Shown here in pieces: positions 32,424-41,643 of a stretch of DNA of 64,000 bases (position 1 is its first letter; each line of letters opens with the position of its first letter). Where the stretch lies: positions 62,001 through 126,000 of the forward strand of contig NZ_AQFT02000004.1 of NCBI RefSeq assembly GCF_000364225.2, read 5' to 3'. The notes beneath the pieces are model-generated. The model worked only from the letters and a program-made list of their open reading frames with translations, did not search any database and was not told where the DNA came from. This DNA is from Eubacterium plexicaudatum ASF492 (GTDB taxonomy: Bacteria > Bacillota > Clostridia > Lachnospirales > Lachnospiraceae). Position numbers and translations under genes: made by a program.

Positions 32424-33656
32424 ATGTACACATACGAAATGTATATAAAAAAAGAAAATGGTTTAAATTCATTAAACGGCTCTTCTGGTATAGTAGAAGT
32501 TATGACAGGTGCTTATTATGATAATATAAATAAAAAGGAATGTGATGGTAAAGAAGGATTAGTTCCAATGCCAACTTATGCAGACAAAACTAGATATTTA
32601 CGAGGAGACGGTTATTGGACAGATATTAATTTAGCTGAACGTGCAAAAAAGGATAACAAAGGAAATATTATTGATGAAACATATGCATTAAGAAATATAT
32701 ATGGAACAACTGTAAATTGTGGAAGAAAATCTGATTCACCTATTGGAACCAAAAGTTTTGCTTTTGGTGACCAAGTAACTGCAAGCGGACAAATGTCGCA
32801 AGCTTATGGGTTGGATACAATGGCAACAGCTTTAATGTCATGTGCAAAAGGAAGAACCTCTATAGCAAATAAAATTTGTTCACACGCTTATGGGATGAAT
32901 ACAATCTCGAATAATTATATGGCGCATGCCTACGGAAAATATAATGTAGAAATGATAGAAGATTCATCTTTCGAAGAAAATTTAGGAACTGCGTTTGTTA
33001 TTGGAAACGGAGAAAGCGAAACATCAAGGTCTAATGCATTTTCAGTAATGTTTGATGGAAAAGTAAAAGCAGCATCTACAATTACAGCATCTACAACAGC
33101 AGATTATGCAGAATTTTTTGAATGGGAAGACGAAAATCCACATGTAGAAGATAGAGTTGGAAAATTTGTAACATTACGCGGAGATAAAATTGTTATTGCG
33201 ACATCAAATGAAGAATATATACTTGGAATTATATCTGGGCAACCATTTGTTTTAGGTAATGGTGACTGTGATGTTTGGACAGGTATGTGGTTACGAGATG
33301 ATTTTAATCGAATCATTTATGAGTCAGCACCAAAAATGGAAATTGATGAAAATACAGGAGCAATGAAAGAAGTATTTGATGAAGATGGAAACTTAGTATA
33401 TGAAGGAAAGAGGCGTAAATTGAATCCTGATTATGACCCATCTCAAAAATATATTTCACGTTTTGATCGTCCTGAATGGGCACCCGTAGGAATGTTAGGT
33501 GTTTTATCTGTTATTCAGGATGGTACATGTGAAGTAAATGGATATTGTTGCTGTAATGGAGAAGGAATTGCCACTGCATGTGATAGGAATACAATTGGCG
33601 CATATAGAGTTATAAGGAAAATTTCTGATCAGATTGTGAGAGTAATATTTAGATAG
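32424..33656 (+). CDS. Tail appendage protein with YadA-like repeats and peptidase G2 domain
   Basis: 410 aa. Residues 100-165 have YadA-head-type repeats (FAFGDQVTASG, QAYGLDTMATA, HAYGMNTIS). From residue 220 it has TADYAEFFEWEDENP, VGKFVTLRGDKI and GIISGQPFVLGNGDCDVW. These match the peptidase G2 (IMC) autoproteolytic chaperone domain known from phage appendages. Intact frame. The domain assists trimerisation and is then removed. Last structural gene before a strong terminator. Confidence 0.8.
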   Translation: MYTYEMYIKKENGLNSLNGSSGIVEVMTGAYYDNINKKECDGKEGLVPMPTYADKTRYLRGDGYWTDINLAERAKKDNKGNIIDETYALRNIYGTTVNCGRKSDSPIGTKSFAFGDQVTASGQMSQAYGLDTMATALMSCAKGRTSIANKICSHAYGMNTISNNYMAHAYGKYNVEMIEDSSFEENLGTAFVIGNGESETSRSNAFSVMFDGKVKAASTITASTTADYAEFFEWEDENPHVEDRVGKFVTLRGDKIVIATSNEEYILGIISGQPFVLGNGDCDVWTGMWLRDDFNRIIYESAPKMEIDENTGAMKEVFDEDGNLVYEGKRRKLNPDYDPSQKYISRFDRPEWAPVGMLGVLSVIQDGTCEVNGYCCCNGEGIATACDRNTIGAYRVIRKISDQIVRVIFR

Positions 33657-33680
33657 CATTGTAAAGATAAGATAAAATAA

Positions 33681-33723
33681 AAAAAAGGGTAGATGAGACT
33701 TATTCTCATTTACCCTTTTTTTT
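33681..33723. terminator. Strong bidirectional terminator ending tail operon
   Basis: aaaaaagggtagatgaga (33681-33698) pairs with 33704 onward through the T-run, with one G-U. Separates the plus-strand tail operon from the minus-strand partition genes. Confidence 0.85.
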
Positions 33724-33787
33724 ACGATTTTCAATTTAGAACATATAAATACATCATACTAGTTGTAGTATTTCTATTGAATTATTT

Positions 33788-34054
33788 TTATATTCCACGA
33801 TATATTCCATGTGCAATTAAAGCAATTCCTCCAATTCCAGCAATTGCCAATCCAACTGGCCCAATTGCTCCACATAAACTTACTGCACCCATACCCATAT
33901 CTGCAAATACTGTCAATCCTGTAGTTGCACCAAGTTCTGCTATTTGACTTGCAACAAAACCACCAGAAGCAATAGTTCCTGATTCTAACAATGTCGCTGT
34001 TGTTACGCCTACTCCTAACGCTATTTCAACATCTGCATTTCTTGAATCTTTCAT
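33788..34054 (-). CDS. Small Gly/Ala-rich hydrophobic protein, 88 aa
   Basis: AAAGGAGG site, ATG start MKDSRNADVEIALGVG. Two glycine-rich membrane-type segments (GAIGPVGLAIAGIGGIALIA near the end). A holin, a membrane-active peptide or a bacteriocin-like protein are all possible; no leader motif seen. It lies after parB with its own site. Confidence 0.45.
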   Translation of the reverse strand: MKDSRNADVEIALGVGVTTATLLESGTIASGGFVASQIAELGATTGLTVFADMGMGAVSLCGAIGPVGLAIAGIGGIALIAHGIYRGI

Positions 34055-34181
34055 AATAATTACCTCCTTTATTTGATTTTATGCATTATATTATACTACA
34101 TTTTTATATTCATTGCAACTATATATTGACATTTAATATTCTTTTAAGAAAATTCTTTATTATTTGATATGTTTCCCATTG

Positions 34182-35135
34182 CTAGTTATGGTTATTTTTA
34201 TAAAATTCTATCGCATTGAAAATATATTCTTCCACCTCTTCATCTTTGATATCTTTTGGAATGATTTTTCTAACCTTTCTAAAATCTAATTTATGACTTT
34301 GAGTAACCGTTACTCGAAGCTGAAGTAATTGAGATTCTATAAAAGTTTTCTTTTCCTCATAAGACTTTAATTCTTTATCATTAATATTATTTCTAATCGC
34401 TTTTACCATTTTTTCATTTATTTTAATGTCTTTTAAATAATCAAGTATTATTCGCTGTACGTCTGGATCTAAAAAAGCCAACTCATATGCTAGTCTAATA
34501 GATATTTTTTTCTGATCTATCAAATCTTTTGCATCGTCTATAAGTTCATTAAGTTTTAAATAAATATTAATCATCTTTCTCGTTAAACCATGCTCCTCAC
34601 CTATTTTATCGCCAGACAACTTTGAGTAACCGTTACTCAAAGCCACTCCCTGATGTCTTTCTGCATCCATTTTTACTTTAATAGAGTAGGCCAGCTGCAT
34701 GGGTTTATAGTCTGTACGCTGTCTATGTATTAGGTTATCATCAATACAAATTAACTCTTTTTCTTCTTGTGATATATTGTTTTTGAGAATATATGGAACT
34801 TCAATATTTAATTCTTTTGCAACGTCTACACGATTATGTCCACTCAAAATCATTAGCTTATCGTCTTTTTTTACACATATAACTGGAGTAAATATACCAT
34901 TTAATTTAATGGATTCTTTTAATCTTTCCCGATCCTCTCCATGATGTAAATCTAATCGGAGTTTTTCATCTTCATATGGAATAAACATATCTACTGATGC
35001 AGTAAGAATTTCATTTTCAGGTTCTTTGTTTAACTCTCTGACTATTGTTTTAGTAAGATTATCTTCTGATGGTTCTTCATCTAACATAGAAACAAAATCT
35101 GTTTGTTGATCCATAAATTTATTTTTTCTAGCCAT
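34182..35135 (-). CDS. parB: ParB-family partition protein
   Basis: 317 aa. Binds centromere DNA and works with ParA to segregate the element. The N-terminal nuclease-like fold shows KDDKLMILSGHNRVDVAKEL; the helix-turn-helix is near KIGEEHGLTRKMINIYLKL. Start overlaps the parA end by 8 bases, a parAB operon. The gene itself holds two 23-bp palindromes, at 34297-34319 and 34620-34642, in different codon frames; these are candidate parS sites. Confidence 0.85.
   Translation of the reverse strand: MARKNKFMDQQTDFVSMLDEEPSEDNLTKTIVRELNKEPENEILTASVDMFIPYEDEKLRLDLHHGEDRERLKESIKLNGIFTPVICVKKDDKLMILSGHNRVDVAKELNIEVPYILKNNISQEEKELICIDDNLIHRQRTDYKPMQLAYSIKVKMDAERHQGVALSNGYSKLSGDKIGEEHGLTRKMINIYLKLNELIDDAKDLIDQKKISIRLAYELAFLDPDVQRIILDYLKDIKINEKMVKAIRNNINDKELKSYEEKKTFIESQLLQLRVTVTQSHKLDFRKVRKIIPKDIKDEEVEEYIFNAIEFYKNNHN
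34297..34319. promoter_or_regulatory. Palindrome inside parB, candidate parS (copy 1)
   Basis: ctttgagtaac, C, gttactcgaag: 11-base arms with one mismatch. Read as LRVTVTQS in the protein. Same DNA word as 34620-34642 but in another codon phase. Confidence 0.6.
34620..34642. promoter_or_regulatory. Palindrome inside parB, candidate parS (copy 2)
   Basis: ctttgagtaac, C, gttactcaaag: perfect 11-base arms. Read as ALSNGYSK in the protein. Confidence 0.65.
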
Positions 35136-35907
35136 TCATATCCTCCTCATAAATATCTATAATACGTTTAGCAATTTTTTTATAATCTAATGATGCATTA
35201 TTAAATTTTTCATATGCCTGTAAAGGCATACATAGCGTTTTAACTTCTGCCATTTTAATGGTTTTACGCACAGTTGAAATAAAAACGTCTCCGGGAAGAG
35301 CAGCTGTGATTTTTTTTAAGTTATCTAATGCTTTTTTATGAGAATTTGTTGATTCATATATTGTTAAAAGAACTCCAATAATATAAGCATGAGATTCTTT
35401 ATTTCTTGATTCACGTAATTTTTTAAGATCTTGTTCAACAGCAATAATACCACGAATTGAATTATCATCAGATAAAGTGGGGCATATGATATAATCTGCA
35501 GCGATATAAGTCATATTTAATAACACATTTCTGGCAGGTGGATTATCTATTATAATAAAATCATATTTTTTCAAAAGAATTTCACAGACATCTTTTAGTA
35601 AATAAATATCATCTCGTTCTGTATAAATTTGATCAGATTTAGACAATATAGGAGACGCAGGTATCACATCATACCATTGAGTTTTATGTATTGCATCAAA
35701 TATTTTACAGTCCTGTTGGAAAACTTCATGAATAGAATACATAGGAGTTTTTATGCCTGAATTTCTTGTAGAATCACACTGTTGATCCAAATCTATAAGT
35801 AACACTTTGTAATTATTCTCTGCCAGCCAAGCTGAAATTTCAATAGCAGAACTAGTTTTTGCAGTACCGCCTTTTTGTGTACATAAAGCAAATACCTTAC
35901 CCATCAT
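35128..35907 (-). CDS. parA: ParA-family partition ATPase
   Basis: 259 aa. Deviant Walker A motif KGGTAKTS near the start, Walker B LLIDLDQQ and IIIDNPPA. Type Ib-like, lacking an N-terminal DNA-binding domain, so promoter control may rest on ParB. ATG after GAGGGA. Intact. Confidence 0.9.
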   Translation of the reverse strand: MMGKVFALCTQKGGTAKTSSAIEISAWLAENNYKVLLIDLDQQCDSTRNSGIKTPMYSIHEVFQQDCKIFDAIHKTQWYDVIPASPILSKSDQIYTERDDIYLLKDVCEILLKKYDFIIIDNPPARNVLLNMTYIAADYIICPTLSDDNSIRGIIAVEQDLKKLRESRNKESHAYIIGVLLTIYESTNSHKKALDNLKKITAALPGDVFISTVRKTIKMAEVKTLCMPLQAYEKFNNASLDYKKIAKRIIDIYEEDMNG

Positions 35908-36142
35908 ATCCCTCTTTTCTTATATATAATAGTATGATTATAACAAGCATATATGAAAAAAGCAATTATATAATAAAAATATTTTTAAGTTTGCATCTTT
36001 ATAATTTCAAAATACGTCGAATAGACTATATTTATAGTTATATATTGCCGAACGTAGGTTTTGTTAATAAATTTAATAACAACATTTTATCTTCATTATT
36101 TAGAATGTCTTATCAAACATATACAAGTGGTTTTATTTTTAA

Positions 36143-36591
36143 TATTAACGGTCAATTATGTAGAATGATCAATATTATTTTGTATGTATAGACGATTTAT
36201 ATAGTATTTTATAACGTTCTAAGATGTAGACAAGTATTATTGATTATAACGGTAAAATTGTAGAAAGAAAAGGGCAAAATATATGTTATAGAGTAGAGTG
36301 GAGTAGAAAAAAATATAATAATTCTACAGTTAAATACGTTAAATTAAGCACTTATGAGAAAAAGAAAATGATTTAACGTAATATAACGTAGATATATTAG
36401 ATATTTAACGGTGTAAAATGTATAGGTGATATTAATAAATAAAAATATATAAAGTAGTGAATTGTAGAAAAAAGTTATTAAACGTTAAAAAACGTAGAAA
36501 ATAAGTAAAAAGATTATTTAGCGGTGAAATTGTAGTTGACTTTAGCGGTGAAATTGTAGATAATGATATATTATAACGGTGAAAATGTAGA
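36143..36591. promoter_or_regulatory. Iteron array, candidate replication origin and rep operator
   Basis: Direct repeats of the type tataacggtgaaaatgtaga. Clear copies: 36143-36163, 36210-36230, 36245-36264, 36516-36535, 36541-36560, 36572-36591. Weaker copies lie near 36380, 36402 and 36477. The last copy ends 20 bp before the rep start, so Rep binding there would also repress its own gene. Very AT-rich, as expected of an origin. Confidence 0.8.
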
Positions 36592-36610
36592 ACGCCATGG
36601 GAGAATAAAT

Positions 36611-37848
36611 ATGTCAGATAAATATACAGAAAAGAATGTACCATATAAAGACAATAAATATTCAAAATCTAATTATTTGATATCGGCAAAATACGCATCA
36701 AGTCTTCTTGAAAATAAAATAACAGCAATTTCATTAGCTAAAATACAAAAAAAAGAATATGTTGAAGATAAAAATGGTAGGATAGTATGTAATATGACTG
36801 CTAATGAATTAAGGAAACTATTAAATGCAAATGCTGGATCTTTTTATTCACAATTAGAACCAGTCGCAATTAACATGACATCAAGAACAATTGGGTTTAG
36901 TGATCCAAATAAGAACGGGGGAGTTTTTGATTATATATCAGTTGTTGATAGGGCTAGGTATGAGAATGGTGTATTTAGTATATTCTACAATTCAGACGTT
37001 AAAGAATATTTATCTGATTTCAAGGCAAACTTTACAGTATTAGAGTTGCCGACGATGTTGAAATTTAAAAATGTATATAGTTTTAGATTATATGAGTTAT
37101 TATCTAGCAAATCATATTATAGAAAGGGTATACCAAAAGAGCTGAAAACGCAAGTATTTAAAATAGAGTTTAATTTGTCAGAACTCAAATTGAACATGGG
37201 GGTAGTTAATGCAGAATTAGATTCTGTCCGGAAAGAACTAAATAATAAACAAGCACCTAATTTTGATAGAGCTGTTGAAAAATCACCAGAAAAAAAATTT
37301 AATACATGGTATGAATTTAAAAGAGGGGTATTAGATGTTGCAATAAAGGAGATAAATTCTAAAACAGATATGAAAGTTACGTTTAGCCCTTTGAAGGGTG
37401 GAAGAGGAGCAAAGGTATATGGTGTAGAATTTATAGTTGATTTAACGGGGAGAAATGTAGATATAATAGCAAACAATCTTGTACAGAAAAATGAAATGAC
37501 CGAAGATGATAAAGTTGATTTTATTATTGATGTAAAGATGTTATTAAAAGGTTTTTCTACAAAGGATGTAAGAGTAATTTGTAAAGAAGCTAAGTATGAT
37601 TTCGAAAAAATTGAAAAAGCATACAATTTATTAATGAAACAAAATGATGTGAGTAATAGTACGGGATGGATGTTGTCATGTATAAAAATGGATATGATGA
37701 CAATTGTAAAGAAAAAAGCAGTAAAATCAATAAGAATGATTTTAAAAATTTTCATGAACGAGAGTATGATTATAACGAACTTGAAAAAGAATTATTGAAA
37801 AGAAAAGATGATTGTAGTTGCGATTTAACAGAGTTTTTTAATCAATAA
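36611..37848 (+). CDS. rep: Plasmid replication initiator, Rep_3 family (one frameshift)
   Basis: About 412 codons; binds iterons and opens the origin. The N-terminal half carries the paired winged-helix initiator fold (KFKNVYSFRLYELLSSKSYY is typical) and the second half ISEIxSKTD-like VAIKEINSKTDMKVTFSPL. A slip in the A-run near 37688 changes the end; the joined C-terminus reads GWMLSCIKNGYDDN and FHEREYDYNELEKELLKRK, matching Rep_3 ends. Start chosen at MSDKYTEKN because a GGGAG site precedes it and the iterons end just before. Confidence 0.85.
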
Positions 37849-37850
37849 AA

Positions 37851-38000
37851 ATGTTTCACGGAAACTAAAAGAAAAAATATTATATAAAAAAGACCACGTA
37901 ATACGTGGTGAAAGATATGCTTAAAATGCTCTTAAGACAAAGTAATGAAAGTTATATTTCATTTGGTCTAAAAATCTTGTGAAAGGGAATGTTTCACGGA
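37851..38000. repeat. Repeated tgtttcacggaaa motifs with palindrome
   Basis: aatgtttcacggaaa occurs at about 37850 and 37989. It recalls chromosomal parS (TGTTTCACGTGAAACA) with one base missing. Between them is accacgta-a-tacgtggt (37893-37909), a perfect palindrome with 8-base arms. Possible operators of the rep region. Confidence 0.45.
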
Positions 38001-38002
38001 AA

Positions 38003-38644
38003 ATGCCAAAAAGTAAAATTGTTAAGATCCTACCAGATAGAATATTTTATAAACTTTGGAAAGCAGCAGATAATGAGATGAAAATATATGAATATATAGA
38101 TTCTTTTACGAGTCCACTGTCTAATGAATACATAGATTTTTATAAAAAGTATAAGCTGGATGAATTACAAACTATAAATATGTTGGAAAATATATATAAA
38201 GCTACGCATTTGAGCATGAGAGAAATTATAGATGCGTCCGGGCAGAAAAGAGCAGATATAGGTTACATATTTTGTATTCCCATTCGGACACTTGAAGACT
38301 GGTGTTCTGAAAAGAATAAATGTCCGTCTTATGTAAGATTGATGATGATAAGAAAATTTGGGTTATTGAGTCTTGGAAAATATATCTATCTTGAGTCTGA
38401 TAATCATATTGTGTATAATGCATATAAGAGTAGAGGGGTAGAGCGGAAGAATGCTGAAATTGTGATGACAGAAAATAATATAGATATTGATAATAAGGAC
38501 GATTATCGTATATCTAATAAGAATGATTATATGATGTCTTTAAAGGAATATGAACAGTTACATGTTCATAACAATAATAAAGATATACAAGATATTATTG
38601 CAGCAACAGATTATCTGAGGGACTATATCAAAAAAGGTAATTAA
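38003..38644 (+). CDS. Helix-turn-helix-like regulator
   Basis: About 213 aa. The stretch ASGQKRADIGYIFCIPIRTL followed by EDWCSEKNKCPSYVRLMMIR matches the 'IPlRTLEdWeaGkr-PPeYv' helix-turn-helix of small clostridial proteins. The ATG at 38003 lies within the second tgtttcacgg repeat; a GTG at 37979 is possible. Follows rep and may control copy number. Role is inferred. Confidence 0.5.
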   Translation: MPKSKIVKILPDRIFYKLWKAADNEMKIYEYIDSFTSPLSNEYIDFYKKYKLDELQTINMLENIYKATHLSMREIIDASGQKRADIGYIFCIPIRTLEDWCSEKNKCPSYVRLMMIRKFGLLSLGKYIYLESDNHIVYNAYKSRGVERKNAEIVMTENNIDIDNKDDYRISNKNDYMMSLKEYEQLHVHNNNKDIQDIIAATDYLRDYIKKGN

Positions 38645-38660
38645 AAATTAGGAGAGATGT

Positions 38661-39227
38661 ATGGATGCTTTTAAATTAAATAATTATGGAAATGATAAAT
38701 CTACAATCGAAGATATATATGCTTTACCAGATGGACAAAGGGCAGAGCTGATAGACGGCGAATTGTATATGATGTCTACTCCTAGTAGAATTCACCAAAG
38801 AATTGTTATGGAATTGTCATTTAGAATAAGAGATTATATAGGAAATAAGAATGGGGATTGTGAAGTGTATCCAGCACCATTTGCAGTATTTTTAAATGCT
38901 AATAATAATATTTATGTAGAACCTGATATTTCTGTGATTTGTGATAAGAACAAGTTAACTGATGAAGGGTGCAATGGTGCGCCGGATTGGATTATAGAGA
39001 TTGTTTCTCCGTCAAGTTGTCCAATGGATTATAATAAAAAGCTATTCAAATATAGCATTGCAGGAGTAAGGGAATATTGGATTGTTGATTATGAACGTAA
39101 TCTTATAACTGTTTATAACTTCGAGAATGATGAAATGGAAGATTATACATTTATAGATGAGGTAAAAGCTGGAATATATGACGATTTTGTAATTAATTTT
39201 TCAGTGATAAATATTGATGAAAAATAG
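38661..39227 (+). CDS. Uma2-family (DUF820) nuclease-like protein
   Basis: 188 aa. Motifs AELIDGELYMMSTPS, VEPDISVICDKNKL and PDWIIEIVSPSS are diagnostic. The fold is the PD-(D/E)XK nuclease type, with the Asp of EPDISV and the Glu and x-Lys region of WIIEIVS as catalytic candidates. Ribosome binding site AGGAG. These are frequent in mobile elements; substrate unknown. Confidence 0.8.
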   Translation: MDAFKLNNYGNDKSTIEDIYALPDGQRAELIDGELYMMSTPSRIHQRIVMELSFRIRDYIGNKNGDCEVYPAPFAVFLNANNNIYVEPDISVICDKNKLTDEGCNGAPDWIIEIVSPSSCPMDYNKKLFKYSIAGVREYWIVDYERNLITVYNFENDEMEDYTFIDEVKAGIYDDFVINFSVINIDEK

Positions 39228-39333
39228 GATTCAAAAGAGTAAACAATTATATGAATAAAGTTTTCTAAAGTTCATTCATATGATTTATATTAGAGATATA
39301 AAAAGCATACAGATCGATTTGAAAAGAAAATTT

Positions 39334-39362
39334 TTGACTTGAATTATTTTTTCTTATAGATT
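39334..39362 (+). promoter_or_regulatory. Promoter of probable antisense RNA
   Basis: TTGACT (39334-39339), 17-base spacer and TAGATT (39357-39362) on the plus strand. Would start an RNA near 39369. Confidence 0.55.
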
Positions 39363-39368
39363 CTAATC

Positions 39369-39484
39369 AGTGTAGAGGTAACGGAGATTTTGGAGCGTCA
39401 CCATTACCCTAGACGGAAACTTATATAAAATGGTTTATAAGTTACATAAGCTATCCACTATTTGCGGTAGAGGATAGCTTTTCC
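39369..39484 (+). ncRNA. Probable type I antitoxin RNA
   Basis: An RNA of about 115 nt from the promoter at 39334 to the hairpin terminator aagctatcc/ggatagctt (39448-39480, then TTTT). It is complementary to the 3' end of the convergent small toxin mRNA. This is the TxpA/RatA type of layout. Start and end are inferred. Confidence 0.45.
39448..39484. terminator. Terminator between antisense RNA and toxin gene
   Basis: 9-bp stem aagctatcc (39448-39456) and ggatagctt (39472-39480), followed by TTTT on the plus strand. Confidence 0.7.
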
Positions 39485-39488
39485 CTGT

Positions 39489-39572
39489 CTATTTACGGTT
39501 GTTATGATTATCTATGTATGTTAATGCTGCGAATACTACTAACAGCAGCGTTAAAATTTCTAACGTGTTCAT
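39489..39572 (-). CDS. Small hydrophobic holin-like toxin, 27 aa
   Basis: MNTLEILTLLLVVFAALTYI then DNHNNRK: one membrane helix and a polar tail, with a strong GGAGGGGG site. Matches the short 'putative holin-like toxin' peptides of clostridial plasmids. Paired with the convergent RNA at 39369. Located 115 bp from the IS66 end. Confidence 0.6.
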   Translation of the reverse strand: MNTLEILTLLLVVFAALTYIDNHNNRK

Positions 39573-39761
39573 AGAATTCCCCCTCCGTTTCCGAAAAGGG
39601 CAACCGAGGAACTATCCCCATACTGTCAATTGTAGCATGTAATGTCTCTCATTTCTATACAAAATAATATATTATATTATATTTGATGTAAACGGTAAAA
39701 CGCGAGTACCTATACAAAACTGGAGCAAACCTGTATGATAGTAACAGATTTGCTCCAGTTT

Positions 39762-41375
39762 TTATTTCACTTCATATTTATTGGATTTCCGACACTGCTC
39801 TGGCAGGTTTGGAGACCATGGGAGCAGGTCTTCCAGAAAATCTCGGTTTGTGTCGTCTTCGTGTTTCGGTATCTCAGTCAGGAGATACTCCACGTATTCA
39901 TAGACTTTCAGATCGTTTGCCTTAGCAGTTTCGGTAATGCTGTAGATAATCGCGCTGGATCTGGCTCCGCGGATGGTGTCGATCAGCTTCCAGTTGTGCC
40001 TTCCGATACAAAAACCACGCAGTGTGGATTCTGTTGCATTGTTGTCCAGAGGGACTTCACCGTCTTCCAGAAATACGCGCAGATATCTTTCCTGATTCAC
40101 GGAATAGGCAAAGGCTTTTCCTGTCTGGGATTTTGGCAGGACTTCACTCTGGTGTTTTTTTACCCACACAAAATAAGCGTCAACCAGGGGTTTTAGTTCC
40201 AGCTGCCTCCTGTGCTGCCGTTGTGCTGGTGTAAGCTCTGCCAGATCATTGTCCAGTTTATAGATCGCCCCGATCTGCTTTAGGGCATCATAGGCAAGCG
40301 TACCTTTACGCTCTTTTTCATCCTTTATAGCTTTCTGCGCATCTGCATATTTACGCCTCGCATGTGCCCAGCAGCCAGCAATCGTCAGGCCGGGGGTTTT
40401 TTCTTCCAGGGAATGGTATGCCTGGTAACCGTCTGTAACACATACTCCCTGAAAATCTTTCAGAAACTCCTCTGGATGATCCTCCTTCCTGTCTTTCTGG
40501 TATTCATACAGGACGATGGCTTCCTCATAAGATTTCCCGGTGCGGTAAATCCACATATAACTCTTTGAGCCGGCAGCTCTCCCGTCTTTTGAAACTTCGA
40601 CAGTGGTTTCGTCTGCCTGCAGCACATGATACTGGTATAGAAGCTTATGCAGATAGTCATACAGAACTGCAAGATAGCGGTCAGCACACTCGATCGTCCA
40701 GTTCGCCATGTTCTGGCGGTTCAGGTTCACATCGTTGCGCTTGAACTCCTGCTCCATACGGTAAAGCGGAAGGGAGTTGACATATTTTCCATTGATGATG
40801 GCAGCTTCCAGGGATGGAGTGACAATGCTTCCCCGCAGCAGATCCTTTGGACGCTGTGCCTTTACAACGGTTTCATCATCCATACCGGCATAAACCGCTA
40901 CATGGTGTTCTTTTACTTCAAAAGAAGCCGGATGGAATTCCAGCCTTTTATATACTTCATCTGGAAGACGCTTATATTTTCCATCCGGAAATGCTTCTTT
41001 TAGTTCTTCTTCTGACATTTCATGTTTTATAACCGTTACAGGCATTCCTTTTAAGTCGTCTTCACGTTTCCCTTTCTGCTTCTTTTTCCTGCGGATGACA
41101 ACTTCCTCAAAATCCGGTTCTTCTGCCTGTGTGCCCGGTTCGCTGGCTGTGGCTTCCGGTTCGTTAAAAAACAGGCTCATCTGCCCGTCAATCACATTCA
41201 TTTTTTCAGAATGCCGTCCGAAACGCTGTCCGCGCAGAATGGCTATCTGTTCTAGGATCAGTTCCTGGTTTTGAGTCATCCGGGCAATATTTTTCTGCAG
41301 CGAGAGTATGATCCCGATGAGTTCATCCCTGTCGGCATTATTCAGTTCATCTGCTGTATAGATCATCTTTTCCAT
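39762..41375 (-). CDS. tnpC: IS66 transposase TnpC
   Basis: About 537 aa from MEKMIYTADELNNADRDELI. Contains the N-terminal leucine-zipper-like helix, ILRGQRFGRHSEKM, the zinc-finger region and the DDE domain (VLQADETTVEV, CVTDGYQAYHS, CWAHARRKYADA, DNNATESTLRGFCIGRHNW). Intact, so the ends could be mobile if TnpA is dispensable. Confidence 0.9.
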   Translation of the reverse strand: MEKMIYTADELNNADRDELIGIILSLQKNIARMTQNQELILEQIAILRGQRFGRHSEKMNVIDGQMSLFFNEPEATASEPGTQAEEPDFEEVVIRRKKKQKGKREDDLKGMPVTVIKHEMSEEELKEAFPDGKYKRLPDEVYKRLEFHPASFEVKEHHVAVYAGMDDETVVKAQRPKDLLRGSIVTPSLEAAIINGKYVNSLPLYRMEQEFKRNDVNLNRQNMANWTIECADRYLAVLYDYLHKLLYQYHVLQADETTVEVSKDGRAAGSKSYMWIYRTGKSYEEAIVLYEYQKDRKEDHPEEFLKDFQGVCVTDGYQAYHSLEEKTPGLTIAGCWAHARRKYADAQKAIKDEKERKGTLAYDALKQIGAIYKLDNDLAELTPAQRQHRRQLELKPLVDAYFVWVKKHQSEVLPKSQTGKAFAYSVNQERYLRVFLEDGEVPLDNNATESTLRGFCIGRHNWKLIDTIRGARSSAIIYSITETAKANDLKVYEYVEYLLTEIPKHEDDTNRDFLEDLLPWSPNLPEQCRKSNKYEVK

Positions 41376-41643
41376 ATCACAATTATAGCAGAAACAGGAT
41401 ATTCCTGCTGAAAAATTTTTGACCGGCTTCGTCAAAATGACGACAGACTATACCGTCACAAAAGGCGCTTTCAAAGATATCGGATTATTTTTTGGATTTA
41501 ATTAGAAAAAAGCGCAAAGCTGTTTCTGAAAGCTGCACAGGACGTTTCTGTACAGCTTTCTTCCCTGTACAGAAACGGGAAAGCGACACCGGAAAAGGGG
41601 CAGGAAATTTCTATGTTTTGCACAAAACCTGTCATCATGCCTG

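Noticed and set aside
36143..36591. CRISPR array, because of regularly recurring short repeats.
   Set aside because: Repeats are unevenly spaced, diverged and lie directly before a Rep_3 gene, which fits iterons. No cas genes.
39735..41032. Several plus-strand frames across the IS66 transposase.
   Set aside because: Shadows of the well-supported minus-strand tnpC.
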